From an uncultured Clostridia bacterium (GTDB lineage Bacteria; Bacillota; Clostridia; Christensenellales; UBA1242), in assembly GCA_934756675.1 (NCBI GenBank), contig CAKVLG010000006.1, positions 22,348-86,347 of the forward strand: a stretch of DNA of 64,000 nucleotides. Direction: 5' to 3'. Shown here piece by piece: positions 1-8,398 of the stretch; position 1 is the first letter of the stretch, and every line of letters starts with the position of its first letter. Under the pieces are notes generated by a model that saw only the letters and a program-made list of their open reading frames with translations, did not search any database and was not told the DNA's origin. The position numbers and the translations under genes are program-made.

Positions 1-1669
1 AGAAGCATACATTGTCAGCTCTGATACCTACATTGAAAAAGAACTTTCGATTAACGAAGAAATAGATAAACTGCGTCACCACGCAACATGTTCACTTTTT
101 GAAAGACGCGATGTTATTATTGTTGCGTCTGTTTCGTGTATATATGGTCTTGGTGAACCAGAAATGTATAGAAAGAGCGTTATTTCGCTGACACCTGGGG
201 CAACGCTTAGCCGTGAAGAATTAATATCTAGATTGGTTGAAAATCAATACAAACGTAACGATTTTGACTTTGTGCGTGGTACATTTAGGGTTAGGGGCGA
301 CATCGTTGATGTCTTTCCAGCCGACTCTAGTGAAAAAGCTATTAGAGTGGAATTTTTTGGCGATGAGATTGACGGTGTAAGCGAGATTGAAGTTGTTAGT
401 GGCAAAAAGATTTCTAACCTTGCACACTTTGCAATATATCCAGCAACGCACTATGCCGTTGGTGGCGTGGCAAGTAAAGAAGAAATTTTGTCGCAAATCA
501 AAGCTGACATGGAAAATGAAGTAAAAGATTTTGAAGACCGTGGAAAGTTGATTGAGGCGCAAAGGCTACGCGAACGTGTGAGCTATGACCTTGAGATGAT
601 GCGTGAAGTGGGGTATTGCAACGGTATCGAAAACTATTCGAGATATTTTGATGGCAGGCACCCTGGCGAAACGCCTTATACTCTTTTTGATTATTTCCCA
701 GACGATATGCTCTTGATGATTGATGAAAGCCATATAACAATTCCGCAAATACGCGCTATGTATAATGGCGATAGAGCGAGAAAAGATAATCTTGTTAACT
801 ATGGGTTTAGAATGAAAAGTGCGTACGACAACCGTCCGCTTACGTTCGATGAGTTCGAAAGCAAGTGGGATCAATTGATTTGTGTGTCTGCGACGCCTGG
901 TCCATACGAAATGCAAAGGGCAGACAATATTGCAGAACAAATCATTAGACCAACAGGCTTGCTCGATCCAGAAATTGTGGTTAAACCAAGCAAAAACCAA
1001 GTTGACGATCTGATTAGTGAAATTAATAAAACTATCGCCACAGGTGGTAGAGTACTTGTCACAACGCTCACGAAAAAGATGGCAGAAAGTCTTTCGACAT
1101 ACCTTTTGGAGCGTGGCATAAAGACAACTTACTTGCACAGCGAAATCGTTACGATGGAGCGTATTGAAATAATAAACAAACTCCGTTCGGGCGAAACAGA
1201 TGTTATTGTTGGTATTAACCTTTTAAGGGAAGGTCTAGATTTGCCAGAAGTTAAGCTTGTTGCAATACTAGATGCTGATAAAGAAGGCTTTTTGCGAAGC
1301 GAAGGCGCACTTATTCAAACAATTGGTAGAGCGGCACGTAATGCCGAAGGTCGCGTAATTATGTATGCCGACACCATGACAGATTCGCTTAAAAACGCAA
1401 TTGATGAAACTGAGCGTAGACGAAAAATTCAGCAACAATATAACAAAGAGCATGGTATTGTTCCAAAGACCATCATAAAAGACATAAAGAACTCACTTAT
1501 CATCACGTCGCCTATAACATCTAGTAAGCGTAAGCTAACGGCAAAAGAAAAACAAGAGAAGATAAAAGAATATCAAAAGCTTATGAAACAAGCGGTTGAT
1601 AAGCTCGACTTTGAAACAGCAATTGTCTATAGAGATAAACTTAACAGTTTGGGGGATAAAAATGAATAA
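1..1669 (+). CDS. uvrB: UvrABC excinuclease subunit B, 5' end outside window
   Basis: DNA-damage recognition helicase of nucleotide excision repair, acting with UvrA and UvrC. The reading frame is open from base 2, upstream of the first in-frame ATG at 164, and reads EAYIVSSDTYIEKE and then IIVASVSCIYGLG, both strongly conserved in UvrB. The visible 555 residues hold the DESH helicase box (around base 722), the TIGRAARN motif VI (around 1318) and a C-terminal UVR domain (about 1555-1660) that binds UvrC. Full UvrB is about 660 residues, so roughly 100 N-terminal residues with the Walker A loop lie before the window. The gene overlaps uvrA by 8 bp, the usual uvrBA arrangement, so the two are translationally coupled. 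Confidence 0.97.
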   Translation, partial: EAYIVSSDTYIEKELSINEEIDKLRHHATCSLFERRDVIIVASVSCIYGLGEPEMYRKSVISLTPGATLSREELISRLVENQYKRNDFDFVRGTFRVRGDIVDVFPADSSEKAIRVEFFGDEIDGVSEIEVVSGKKISNLAHFAIYPATHYAVGGVASKEEILSQIKADMENEVKDFEDRGKLIEAQRLRERVSYDLEMMREVGYCNGIENYSRYFDGRHPGETPYTLFDYFPDDMLLMIDESHITIPQIRAMYNGDRARKDNLVNYGFRMKSAYDNRPLTFDEFESKWDQLICVSATPGPYEMQRADNIAEQIIRPTGLLDPEIVVKPSKNQVDDLISEINKTIATGGRVLVTTLTKKMAESLSTYLLERGIKTTYLHSEIVTMERIEIINKLRSGETDVIVGINLLREGLDLPEVKLVAILDADKEGFLRSEGALIQTIGRAARNAEGRVIMYADTMTDSLKNAIDETERRRKIQQQYNKEHGIVPKTIIKDIKNSLIITSPITSSKRKLTAKEKQEKIKEYQKLMKQAVDKLDFETAIVYRDKLNSLGDKNE

Positions 1670-4469
1670 CAGTATAAAAATATATGGCGCAAACGAGAAT
1701 AACCTTAAAAATATTGATGTGGAAATCCCACGCAATAAATTGGTTGTTTTAACCGGACTTTCGGGGTCTGGTAAGTCTTCGCTTGCCTTTGATACATTGT
1801 TTGCAGAATGCCAACGCAAGTTTATGGAATCGCTATCTAGCTATGCTAGGCAATTTTTAGGTAGCATGCAAAAACCAGATGTAAGAGAAATTATTGGCAC
1901 TTCGCCAGCAATCGCAATTGACCAAAAAACAACATCATCTAACCCAAGATCGACAGTTGGTACAATAACAGAGATTTATGACTATTTGCGTCTTTTGTAT
2001 GCAAGTATTGGTAAGCCATATTGTGTTAATTGTGGTACAGAGATAACCACGGTTTCGGTCGATAGTATTGTTGAAAAAGAGAGTAAGAATGCCATTGGTA
2101 AAAAGATTATTATCATGGCTCCAGTTGTACGTAACCGCAAAGGCGAATATTCTAAGCAACTAGAAGGGTACAGAAAAGCTGGGTATGTTCGTGTTCGCAT
2201 TGATGGCGAAAACCATACGCTAGATGAAGAGTTTAATCTCGACAAGCAAAAGAAACACACAATAGAAATAATCATCGATAGGTTAGTAGGTAAAGAAGAC
2301 ATGGCATCGCGTTTTGCGGGCTCGGTTGAAACAGCTGTCGGGCTTGCTGATGGTCTTGTAATTATTTCTGTCGATGGAAAAGAAACATTATATTCAACTA
2401 AGCATGCATGCCCAGAATGTGGCTTTTCGTTCCCAGAAATAAGCCCAAGAATATTCTCGTTTAATACGCCATTTGGTGCTTGCGAAGAATGTACGGGCAT
2501 AGGCTCTAAGCTTGAAGTTGTTCCAGAACTCATTATTCCAAATCCAGAACTTTCAATCAACCAAGGTGGGTTAAAAGTGTATGGTTTTGGTGACGGCACA
2601 TTTGCAAAAATGTATTTTAATGCACTTTCAAAAAAATACAAATTTAGTCTAGACACGCCAATAAAAGATTTACCACATGAAATAATGGATATATTGCTAT
2701 ATGGCAATCATGGCGAAGAACTTGACTTGTCTTATGCTACAAAGAACTATGTAGGGCAATATAAAGGTCATTTCGAAGGTATTATTAATACAATCAAACG
2801 CAGATATAAAGAGTCTACCAGTGATTGGGCAAAAGCAGAAATGGAAAAGTTGATGATAACAAAACCGTGCAAGGCTTGCCATGGCACAAGGCTCAATAAA
2901 ACAGCACTAGCTGTGAAAGTTGGTGGTATTAATATTGCTGAACTTTGCGACATGAGTGTTATTAAGATTGATAAGTTCTTTGACGAATTAAAGCTTACAA
3001 AAAAAGAAGAGCAGATTTCAAATGTCTTGATCCACGAAATACGTGAAAGAATCAAGTTCTTAATCGATGTTGGTCTTGGATATTTAACATTGTCGCGTTC
3101 GAGCGGAACACTTTCTGGCGGGGAAGCACAACGTATTCGTTTGGCTTCGCAAATTGGTAGTGGACTTGTTGGCGTGCTTTATGTGTTAGATGAACCAAGT
3201 ATTGGTTTGCACCCACGTGACACAGCAAAACTCATTAAATCGCTTAAAAAACTAAGAGATCTTGGCAACACAGTTGTTGTTGTGGAACACGACGAAGAAA
3301 CAATTAGGCAAGCTGACTACATTATAGATATTGGTCCAAAAGCTGGCGTACATGGTGGCAAGGTTGTGGCTGCGGGTACACTTGCAGATATTATAAATAA
3401 TCCAAAATCGATTACCGGTCAATATCTTTCTGGCGAGCTAAAGATTGAAATTCCAAAACACAGAAGAGAACCAAACGGGAAATATTTGACCATTGTAGAC
3501 GCTTACCAAAACAACCTAAAGCATATTTCTGTTGATATTCCACTTGGCGTGTTCACGGCGATAACGGGTATATCGGGTAGTGGTAAGAGTAGCCTTATTA
3601 ACGATTGCTTGTATCCAGCACTTGCAAACAGACTTAATCGTTCACGCATTCAAGAAGGCAATTATGGCGAGATACGTGGCATTGAAAACCTTGATAAGGT
3701 TGTTGTAATCGACCAAACGCCAATCGGTAGAACGCCAAGAAGTAACCCAGCAACATATACTGGAGTGTTCACAGCAATAAGAGAGCTATTTGCAACAACA
3801 CCAGATGCAAAAGAACGCGGTTATACGGCAAGTAGATTTTCGTTCAATATCTCTGGTGGTAGGTGTGAAGAATGTGGCGGTGACGGTTTGCATAAGATTG
3901 AAATGCACTTTTTACCAGATGTTTATGTTACTTGCGAAGCTTGTGGTGGCAAGCGTTATAACAGGGAAACCTTGGAAGTTAAATACAAAGGCAAATCGAT
4001 AAACGACGTGCTCGAAATGACAATTGAAGATGCTGTTACGTTTTTCGAGAATATACCATCTATTAAAAACAAAATTCAAGCGCTTTATGATGTCGGTCTT
4101 GGTTATATAAAACTAGGTCAGCCAGCAACAACGCTTTCGGGCGGGGAAGCACAACGCGTTAAGCTTGCAACAGAACTCAGCAAACGTGCAACTGGTAAAA
4201 CAATTTACATTTTAGATGAACCAACAACTGGCTTGCATACATATGATGTACACAAACTTATAAATATCTTGCAAAAACTCGTTCAAACTGGCAACACTGT
4301 TGTGGTTATCGAACACAATACAGATGTTATAAAAGTTGTCGATTATATAATCGACCTTGGGCCAGAAGGTGGCGACAAGGGTGGAAAGATTGTGGCAAAA
4401 GGTACACCAGAAGAAGTTGCAAAAGTAGAATCTAGTGCCACTGGTAAAGTTTTAAGACAAATATTATAG
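1662..4469 (+). CDS. uvrA: UvrABC excinuclease subunit A
   Basis: ABC-type ATPase that scans DNA for bulky lesions and loads UvrB. The 935 residues match the family length. Both ABC modules are complete: Walker A GLSGSGKSS near residue 33 and GISGSGKSS near residue 635, and signature LSGGEAQR near residues 483 and 823. CxxC zinc-binding pairs lie near residues 250-277 and 735-763. The ATG at 1662 is chosen over an upstream in-frame start at 1596 because it follows a GGGGGATAA ribosome site and gives the canonical N-terminus (IKIYGANENNLKNI). It overlaps the end of uvrB and is followed directly by a terminator, so it is the last gene of the uvrBA operon. Confidence 0.97.
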   Translation: MNNSIKIYGANENNLKNIDVEIPRNKLVVLTGLSGSGKSSLAFDTLFAECQRKFMESLSSYARQFLGSMQKPDVREIIGTSPAIAIDQKTTSSNPRSTVGTITEIYDYLRLLYASIGKPYCVNCGTEITTVSVDSIVEKESKNAIGKKIIIMAPVVRNRKGEYSKQLEGYRKAGYVRVRIDGENHTLDEEFNLDKQKKHTIEIIIDRLVGKEDMASRFAGSVETAVGLADGLVIISVDGKETLYSTKHACPECGFSFPEISPRIFSFNTPFGACEECTGIGSKLEVVPELIIPNPELSINQGGLKVYGFGDGTFAKMYFNALSKKYKFSLDTPIKDLPHEIMDILLYGNHGEELDLSYATKNYVGQYKGHFEGIINTIKRRYKESTSDWAKAEMEKLMITKPCKACHGTRLNKTALAVKVGGINIAELCDMSVIKIDKFFDELKLTKKEEQISNVLIHEIRERIKFLIDVGLGYLTLSRSSGTLSGGEAQRIRLASQIGSGLVGVLYVLDEPSIGLHPRDTAKLIKSLKKLRDLGNTVVVVEHDEETIRQADYIIDIGPKAGVHGGKVVAAGTLADIINNPKSITGQYLSGELKIEIPKHRREPNGKYLTIVDAYQNNLKHISVDIPLGVFTAITGISGSGKSSLINDCLYPALANRLNRSRIQEGNYGEIRGIENLDKVVVIDQTPIGRTPRSNPATYTGVFTAIRELFATTPDAKERGYTASRFSFNISGGRCEECGGDGLHKIEMHFLPDVYVTCEACGGKRYNRETLEVKYKGKSINDVLEMTIEDAVTFFENIPSIKNKIQALYDVGLGYIKLGQPATTLSGGEAQRVKLATELSKRATGKTIYILDEPTTGLHTYDVHKLINILQKLVQTGNTVVVIEHNTDVIKVVDYIIDLGPEGGDKGGKIVAKGTPEEVAKVESSATGKVLRQIL

Positions 4470-4472
4470 TAT

Positions 4473-4502
4473 AAAAAATACTGCAAATGGGCAGTATTTT
4501 TT
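4473..4502 (+). terminator. Rho-independent terminator of uvrBA
   Basis: Stem AAAAAATACTGC / GCAGTATTTTTT with loop AAATGG, ending in a T run. The T run abuts the start codon of the next gene at 4504. Confidence 0.85.
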
Positions 4503-4503
4503 T

Positions 4504-5229
4504 ATGGCTATAATGCTAATAAGATCAATTATTATCTATTGTATAGTACTTGTGATTATTCGCTTTATGGGAAAACGGCAAGTTGGCGAGATGCAACCGT
4601 TTGAACTTGTTATAACGCTTATTATTGCAGACCTAGCATGCAACCCAATGAGTGAATTATCTGTACCTTTGCTTCATGGCGTGATACCAATTTTAACATT
4701 AATGGTATTGCATTTTTTTATATGTTTTTTGTCACGCAAAAGTTTAAAATTTAGATACTTAATTTCTGGTAAACCTGCCATTGTTATAACTCCCAAGGGG
4801 ATAAATTATAAGGAACTTCAAAAGTTAAATATGACAGTCGATGATTTGATAGAAGCCATGCGCGGTGCGCAATATTTTTCGATAGAAGATATAGCTTATG
4901 CAATCATCGAAACTAATGGAAATATGTGCATTCTTCCAAAGTCAAAAGCAACACCTGTAACGCGGGAAGACCTGAAAATATCGGCAGAAGACAGTGCTAT
5001 GTCTGTCAATATAGTCATAGATGGAACACTTATTTCTGAAAATGTTAAGCTTGCAAAATTGTCGCAAAATTTTATTGATTTATGTTTAAAAAAGGCAGGC
5101 TTAAACAGCATTAAAAATATATTACTTTTAACAATAGACAACAACGGAAATTGTTTTTTGCAATCAAAAAAGGGAGATGGGTATATAACGTTTAAGTACG
5201 CTAAATTTCAAGGCGGTGACGCATGGTAA
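4504..5229 (+). CDS. DUF421/YetF-family membrane protein
   Basis: Inner-membrane protein of the YetF (DUF421) family, whose biochemical role is not settled. Three hydrophobic helices fill residues 1-85, with the family motif RxMGKRQVGEMQPFELVITL at about 20-40. A soluble C-terminal domain follows from about residue 90. The length of 241 residues is normal. No Shine-Dalgarno site precedes the ATG at 4504, which sits immediately behind the uvrBA terminator T run. A second in-frame ATG at 4513 is equally plausible. The downstream DUF4363 gene overlaps by 7 bp, a pairing known from other Clostridia, so the two probably work together. Confidence 0.85.
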   Translation: MAIMLIRSIIIYCIVLVIIRFMGKRQVGEMQPFELVITLIIADLACNPMSELSVPLLHGVIPILTLMVLHFFICFLSRKSLKFRYLISGKPAIVITPKGINYKELQKLNMTVDDLIEAMRGAQYFSIEDIAYAIIETNGNMCILPKSKATPVTREDLKISAEDSAMSVNIVIDGTLISENVKLAKLSQNFIDLCLKKAGLNSIKNILLLTIDNNGNCFLQSKKGDGYITFKYAKFQGGDAW

Positions 5230-5618
5230 AAAAGTGGATATGTGTGTTTTTTGTATTGGCGTTTTTAATTATTTGTTGTGTGTTCGAAAGTGTGTATACT
5301 GGCAATGCTTTTGATTATTTAGAGCATGGACTAAGAGTAATAGCCGAAGAGATAACAAAAGACGAAGAACATATTAATACTCAAAAGAACATGCAGATGG
5401 TGCAAGACTTGCACGAGAATTGGCACAAAAAACTATATGTGCTCAGATGTCTAATTTGGCATTCTTCTAACAAAGATGTAGAAATAGGTTTAACGCGTAT
5501 CCTTTGGTATATAGAAGAGAACAACTATACAGAAGCTATTGTCGAAATAAATTCGCTATACCATTACTCGCAACATTATTCAGAAGACTTTAAGATTTCT
5601 TTGCCGAACATTTTGTAG
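5223..5618 (+). CDS. DUF4363-family protein
   Basis: A 131-residue protein with one N-terminal hydrophobic segment (residues 5-24) and a helical extracytoplasmic part rich in charged residues. Size, architecture and position after a YetF-family gene fit DUF4363, whose function is unknown. The start at 5223 overlaps the YetF gene and follows AAGGCGG. The 3' end overlaps the convergent flippase gene by 29 bp (5590-5618), so the two transcripts are antisense at their tails. No separate terminator is visible between them. Confidence 0.7.
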   Translation: MVKKWICVFFVLAFLIICCVFESVYTGNAFDYLEHGLRVIAEEITKDEEHINTQKNMQMVQDLHENWHKKLYVLRCLIWHSSNKDVEIGLTRILWYIEENNYTEAIVEINSLYHYSQHYSEDFKISLPNIL

Positions 5619-7116
5619 ATTTAAGCTTTAGTAAACCTTCGATTTTTATGCAGCCAAAACACAAGGCGAGCAAGCATAGCACTAGGCACGAAAATCCACC
5701 AGCAAACAAACAGGCAAAGAACTTAGGCAATATAACTAAAAGTAAGTTATATATAAATTTTGTCAAAAGACTAACAGGTAGGCTGATTAAAAGCAAAATA
5801 ATAAGTTTTTTCACAAGACCGCTGGCATAAATGCCGCGGTTTTTCATCATGCATAAGTTTAATACAGACGGCAAAACCGAAAGTCCAAACATGCCAAGTA
5901 TAAGTGCATCGGTACCCATATATTTTGGCAAAAAGTATATACAAAAAATAAGAAAAAGTGCACCAACAATATAGTTTTTCATTGATTTAATTTCTAGTCC
6001 AACAGCATTTAACATAGATGATGTTATTTGCGATAATCCAGAAGGTATCATGATTATGCTTGCGCGCGAGATATAATAGCCCGCACGTTTGCTTGCAAAG
6101 ATAATTTCGCCAATAGGTTCACCAAGAGCTAAGAACCCAGGGAACAATAGAAACGAAATAAAAAGAGCGATTAGTGTTGTTGAAGACACTTGGCGTTTTA
6201 GTGCATTGAAGTCTTTTATTGAGTCTTTGTTATCGATGTTATTTGTTTGTTTAGAAATTTCTGGAATAACAGCTACGGCAACACAGCTGATAAGCGTTCC
6301 AGAAATCATAAGCATAGGGAGTGCCATACCCATAATGACGCCAAATTCGGCAAGTGCTTGCTCTTCGTTAAAACCAAAAAGCATAAGTCTTGCTGGAATA
6401 AGCAAGGCAATAATGCAACTGACAGCAGACGAAAGAGTTCGCACAGTTGTAATTGGCGTGCTGGTTTTTAATAGTGGCAGAATTTTTTTAGAAGGGCTAG
6501 ACAAACGGTTGCCAAGACAAAAGTACATAATTGTTACAAAAATGCTGCTAATAACCGTGCTAAGGGTTAGTGACAAGCCAGTTTTCGCGCCGCTTGAAAT
6601 GTTCATTGGAATTGCAAAAAGAATAAAGATGAATGCAATGCGAATTATTTGTTCAAAAAATTCGGAAAAACTGATAACAAAAAAGTTTTGCGTGCCCCAC
6701 ATACTGCCGCGAAATATTGCATAAATGCTAGAAAATATAAGTGCTGGAAGCAAGTATTTTAATATATCCGAAGTTCCGGTTGTGCCACTTATCTTGTCAA
6801 AGATAGTAGGGAAAAGATAGAGAATTATACAAGTTATAACGGAAATTGAAAGGGCAATAATCATACCAGCAGATACGCTTTTTGACTGCATTTTTCTGTT
6901 ACCAGTTTCGTATGCAACATTGCGGGAAACGACAAGTGGTAAACCGCTTGCCACAAGCGTCATAAGTACGCCAAAAATTGCCATAGAGATTTGATATGTT
7001 CCAAGGTCGCTAGGTGTAAGTGTCCTTGAAATTATAATTCTTAAAATAAACCCAAGTGCACGCGTAAGAATGCTAAAAATTGTTACAAAGGCAAACGCCT
7101 TAAATATCTTTTTCAT
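5590..7116 (-). CDS. SpoVB/MurJ-like oligosaccharide flippase (MATE superfamily)
   Basis: Polytopic membrane protein of 508 residues with about 14 hydrophobic helices, of the polysaccharide-exporter/SpoVB group that flips lipid-linked cell-wall or spore-cortex intermediates. The N-terminus (FSILTRALGFILRIIISRTL, then GTYQISMAIFG) is typical. The ATG at 7116 is chosen because a longer reading frame to 7251 would overlap the divergent gene and add a non-homologous leader. There is no Shine-Dalgarno site. A TACTAT -10 element (7123-7128) ends 6 nt upstream of the ATG, so the mRNA may be leaderless. The specific substrate cannot be told from sequence, and the gene alone does not show that the organism sporulates. 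Confidence 0.85.
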   Translation of the reverse strand: MKKIFKAFAFVTIFSILTRALGFILRIIISRTLTPSDLGTYQISMAIFGVLMTLVASGLPLVVSRNVAYETGNRKMQSKSVSAGMIIALSISVITCIILYLFPTIFDKISGTTGTSDILKYLLPALIFSSIYAIFRGSMWGTQNFFVISFSEFFEQIIRIAFIFILFAIPMNISSGAKTGLSLTLSTVISSIFVTIMYFCLGNRLSSPSKKILPLLKTSTPITTVRTLSSAVSCIIALLIPARLMLFGFNEEQALAEFGVIMGMALPMLMISGTLISCVAVAVIPEISKQTNNIDNKDSIKDFNALKRQVSSTTLIALFISFLLFPGFLALGEPIGEIIFASKRAGYYISRASIIMIPSGLSQITSSMLNAVGLEIKSMKNYIVGALFLIFCIYFLPKYMGTDALILGMFGLSVLPSVLNLCMMKNRGIYASGLVKKLIILLLISLPVSLLTKFIYNLLLVILPKFFACLFAGGFSCLVLCLLALCFGCIKIEGLLKLKSTKCSAKKS

Positions 7117-7122
7117 AGTTAA

Positions 7123-7152
7123 ATAGTACGATTTGCAAGCGTTGATTATGAA
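7123..7152 (-). promoter_or_regulatory. Putative leaderless promoter of the SpoVB-like gene
   Basis: On the minus strand, -10 TACTAT (7123-7128) with a weak -35 TTCATA (7147-7152) at 18 bp spacing. The -10 ends 6 nt before the ATG, so transcription would start at or within a base of the A. Confidence 0.45.
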
Positions 7153-7226
7153 AAAACCAATAATTTCGACAAGTATTTGCGTTTTAGTTTGCGGTTGGTG
7201 TATATTAATAAAAAGGAAACAAAAAT

Positions 7227-8351
7227 ATGATAGAGATAAAAAGAGCAACAACTAAAAGAGATTTTAAGAAATTTGTACGTTTTCCAGATAAACTTTATCG
7301 CGGAAATGAGTTTTATGTTCCACCAATCGAGTTTGATGAATTGAATATGACAAACCCAAAAAAGAATGCATGCTATGAAGAATGTGAAGTTTCATACTTT
7401 TTGGCATATAAAGATGGTGAACTTGTTGGTAGAATTTCTGGCATAATCTCGCATCCATATAACAGCAAAAATAATGCAAAATATGCAAGATTTTCGAGAT
7501 TTGAATGCATAAATGACCAAGAAGTAGCAAATAAACTTTTCGAAGCAGCCGAATCTTGGGCAAAAGAACAAGGTATGGAAAAAATTCATGGTCCACTTGG
7601 TTTTAACGATTTGGAGCGTGAAGGTTTGCAAGTTGAAGGTTTTGATGTTATGGGCACATTTCAAGAAGCATACAACTATCCATACTACAAAGATTTGGTT
7701 GAAAATGCTGGCTATGTACCAGATGCAAAATGGGTAGAGTGGCGTATTCCAATTCCAGAAAAGGTTAACGAGCGTACTGCAAAACTTGCAAAATATGTTG
7801 GTGAACGTTATGGATTTTATGAAAAGAAATTTAAGAACAAAAAAGAAGTAATCAAAAATTATGGCAGGGAATTCTTCAAGTTACTCGATGAATGCTTTGT
7901 TAACTTATATGGTACCGTGCCATTTAACGAAAAACTTATTGATCAAACAATTGGCTTATTTAACTTAGTGCTTGACCCAGACTATATAAGCTTGGTGTTT
8001 AACCGTGAAGATGAACTCATTGGTTTTGGTCTTGGTTATCCATCACTTGCAAAAGCGATGAACAAGTCACACGGACGCATTTTTCCATTTGGTTGGGCAA
8101 GATTATTGCACGCAATAAAACACCCAAAAGTTGTTGAACTTGGGCTTATTGCTGTTAAACCAGAGTATCAAAAAATGGGTGTAACGGCAGTCATAATAAC
8201 AAATATGATGGAACGTATGATTAAAAACAAAATACAATATGCCGATACGGGGGTTCAGCTCGAGGATAACACAGCTGTTCTTACATCGCTTGATATGTTC
8301 GATAGAGAGCTTATTAGAAGAAAGGTTTGTTACATAAAAGATCTGAAATAG
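7227..8351 (+). CDS. GNAT-superfamily acetyltransferase-like protein
   Basis: A 374-residue protein of the GNAT-like family found widely in Bacteroidetes and Firmicutes. An N-terminal half (MIEIKRATTKRDFKKFVRFP..., GPLGFND) leads to a C-terminal GNAT core with ELGLIAVKPEYQKMGVTAVI, matching the acyl-CoA-binding motif A with its (Q/R)xxGxG-like loop. The substrate is unknown. The ATG at 7227 follows AAAAAGGAAAC. A possible promoter is TTGCGT (7177) - 18 bp - TATATT (7201). It stands alone between the divergent flippase gene and a bidirectional terminator, so it is probably monocistronic. Confidence 0.75.
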   Translation: MIEIKRATTKRDFKKFVRFPDKLYRGNEFYVPPIEFDELNMTNPKKNACYEECEVSYFLAYKDGELVGRISGIISHPYNSKNNAKYARFSRFECINDQEVANKLFEAAESWAKEQGMEKIHGPLGFNDLEREGLQVEGFDVMGTFQEAYNYPYYKDLVENAGYVPDAKWVEWRIPIPEKVNERTAKLAKYVGERYGFYEKKFKNKKEVIKNYGREFFKLLDECFVNLYGTVPFNEKLIDQTIGLFNLVLDPDYISLVFNREDELIGFGLGYPSLAKAMNKSHGRIFPFGWARLLHAIKHPKVVELGLIAVKPEYQKMGVTAVIITNMMERMIKNKIQYADTGVQLEDNTAVLTSLDMFDRELIRRKVCYIKDLK

Positions 8352-8357
8352 ATATAT

Positions 8358-8387
8358 AAAAAAGAAGTGGGTCACCACTTCTTTTTT
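8358..8387. terminator. Bidirectional Rho-independent terminator
   Basis: Stem AAAAAAGAAGTGG / CCACTTCTTTTTT with loop GTCA. A/T runs on both sides serve the GNAT gene on the plus strand and the large surface protein on the minus strand. Confidence 0.9.
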
Positions 8388-8398
8388 ATTGTTGTTTA

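Noticed and set aside
1596..1661. Longer uvrA start at 1596
   Set aside because: It overlaps uvrB by 74 bp, lacks a ribosome site, and adds residues not found in UvrA.
6089..6724. Plus-strand 211-codon frame antisense to the SpoVB-like gene
   Set aside because: Its product is a mirror of hydrophobic-helix codons; the minus-strand protein has clear family motifs.
5590..7116. Evidence for sporulation
   Set aside because: SpoVB-like flippases also occur in non-sporulating bacteria; no other sporulation gene is in the window.
7201..7226. Leaderless start for the GNAT gene
   Set aside because: It has AAAAAGGAAAC at proper spacing and the TATATT lies 20 nt upstream of the ATG, so it has a normal short leader.
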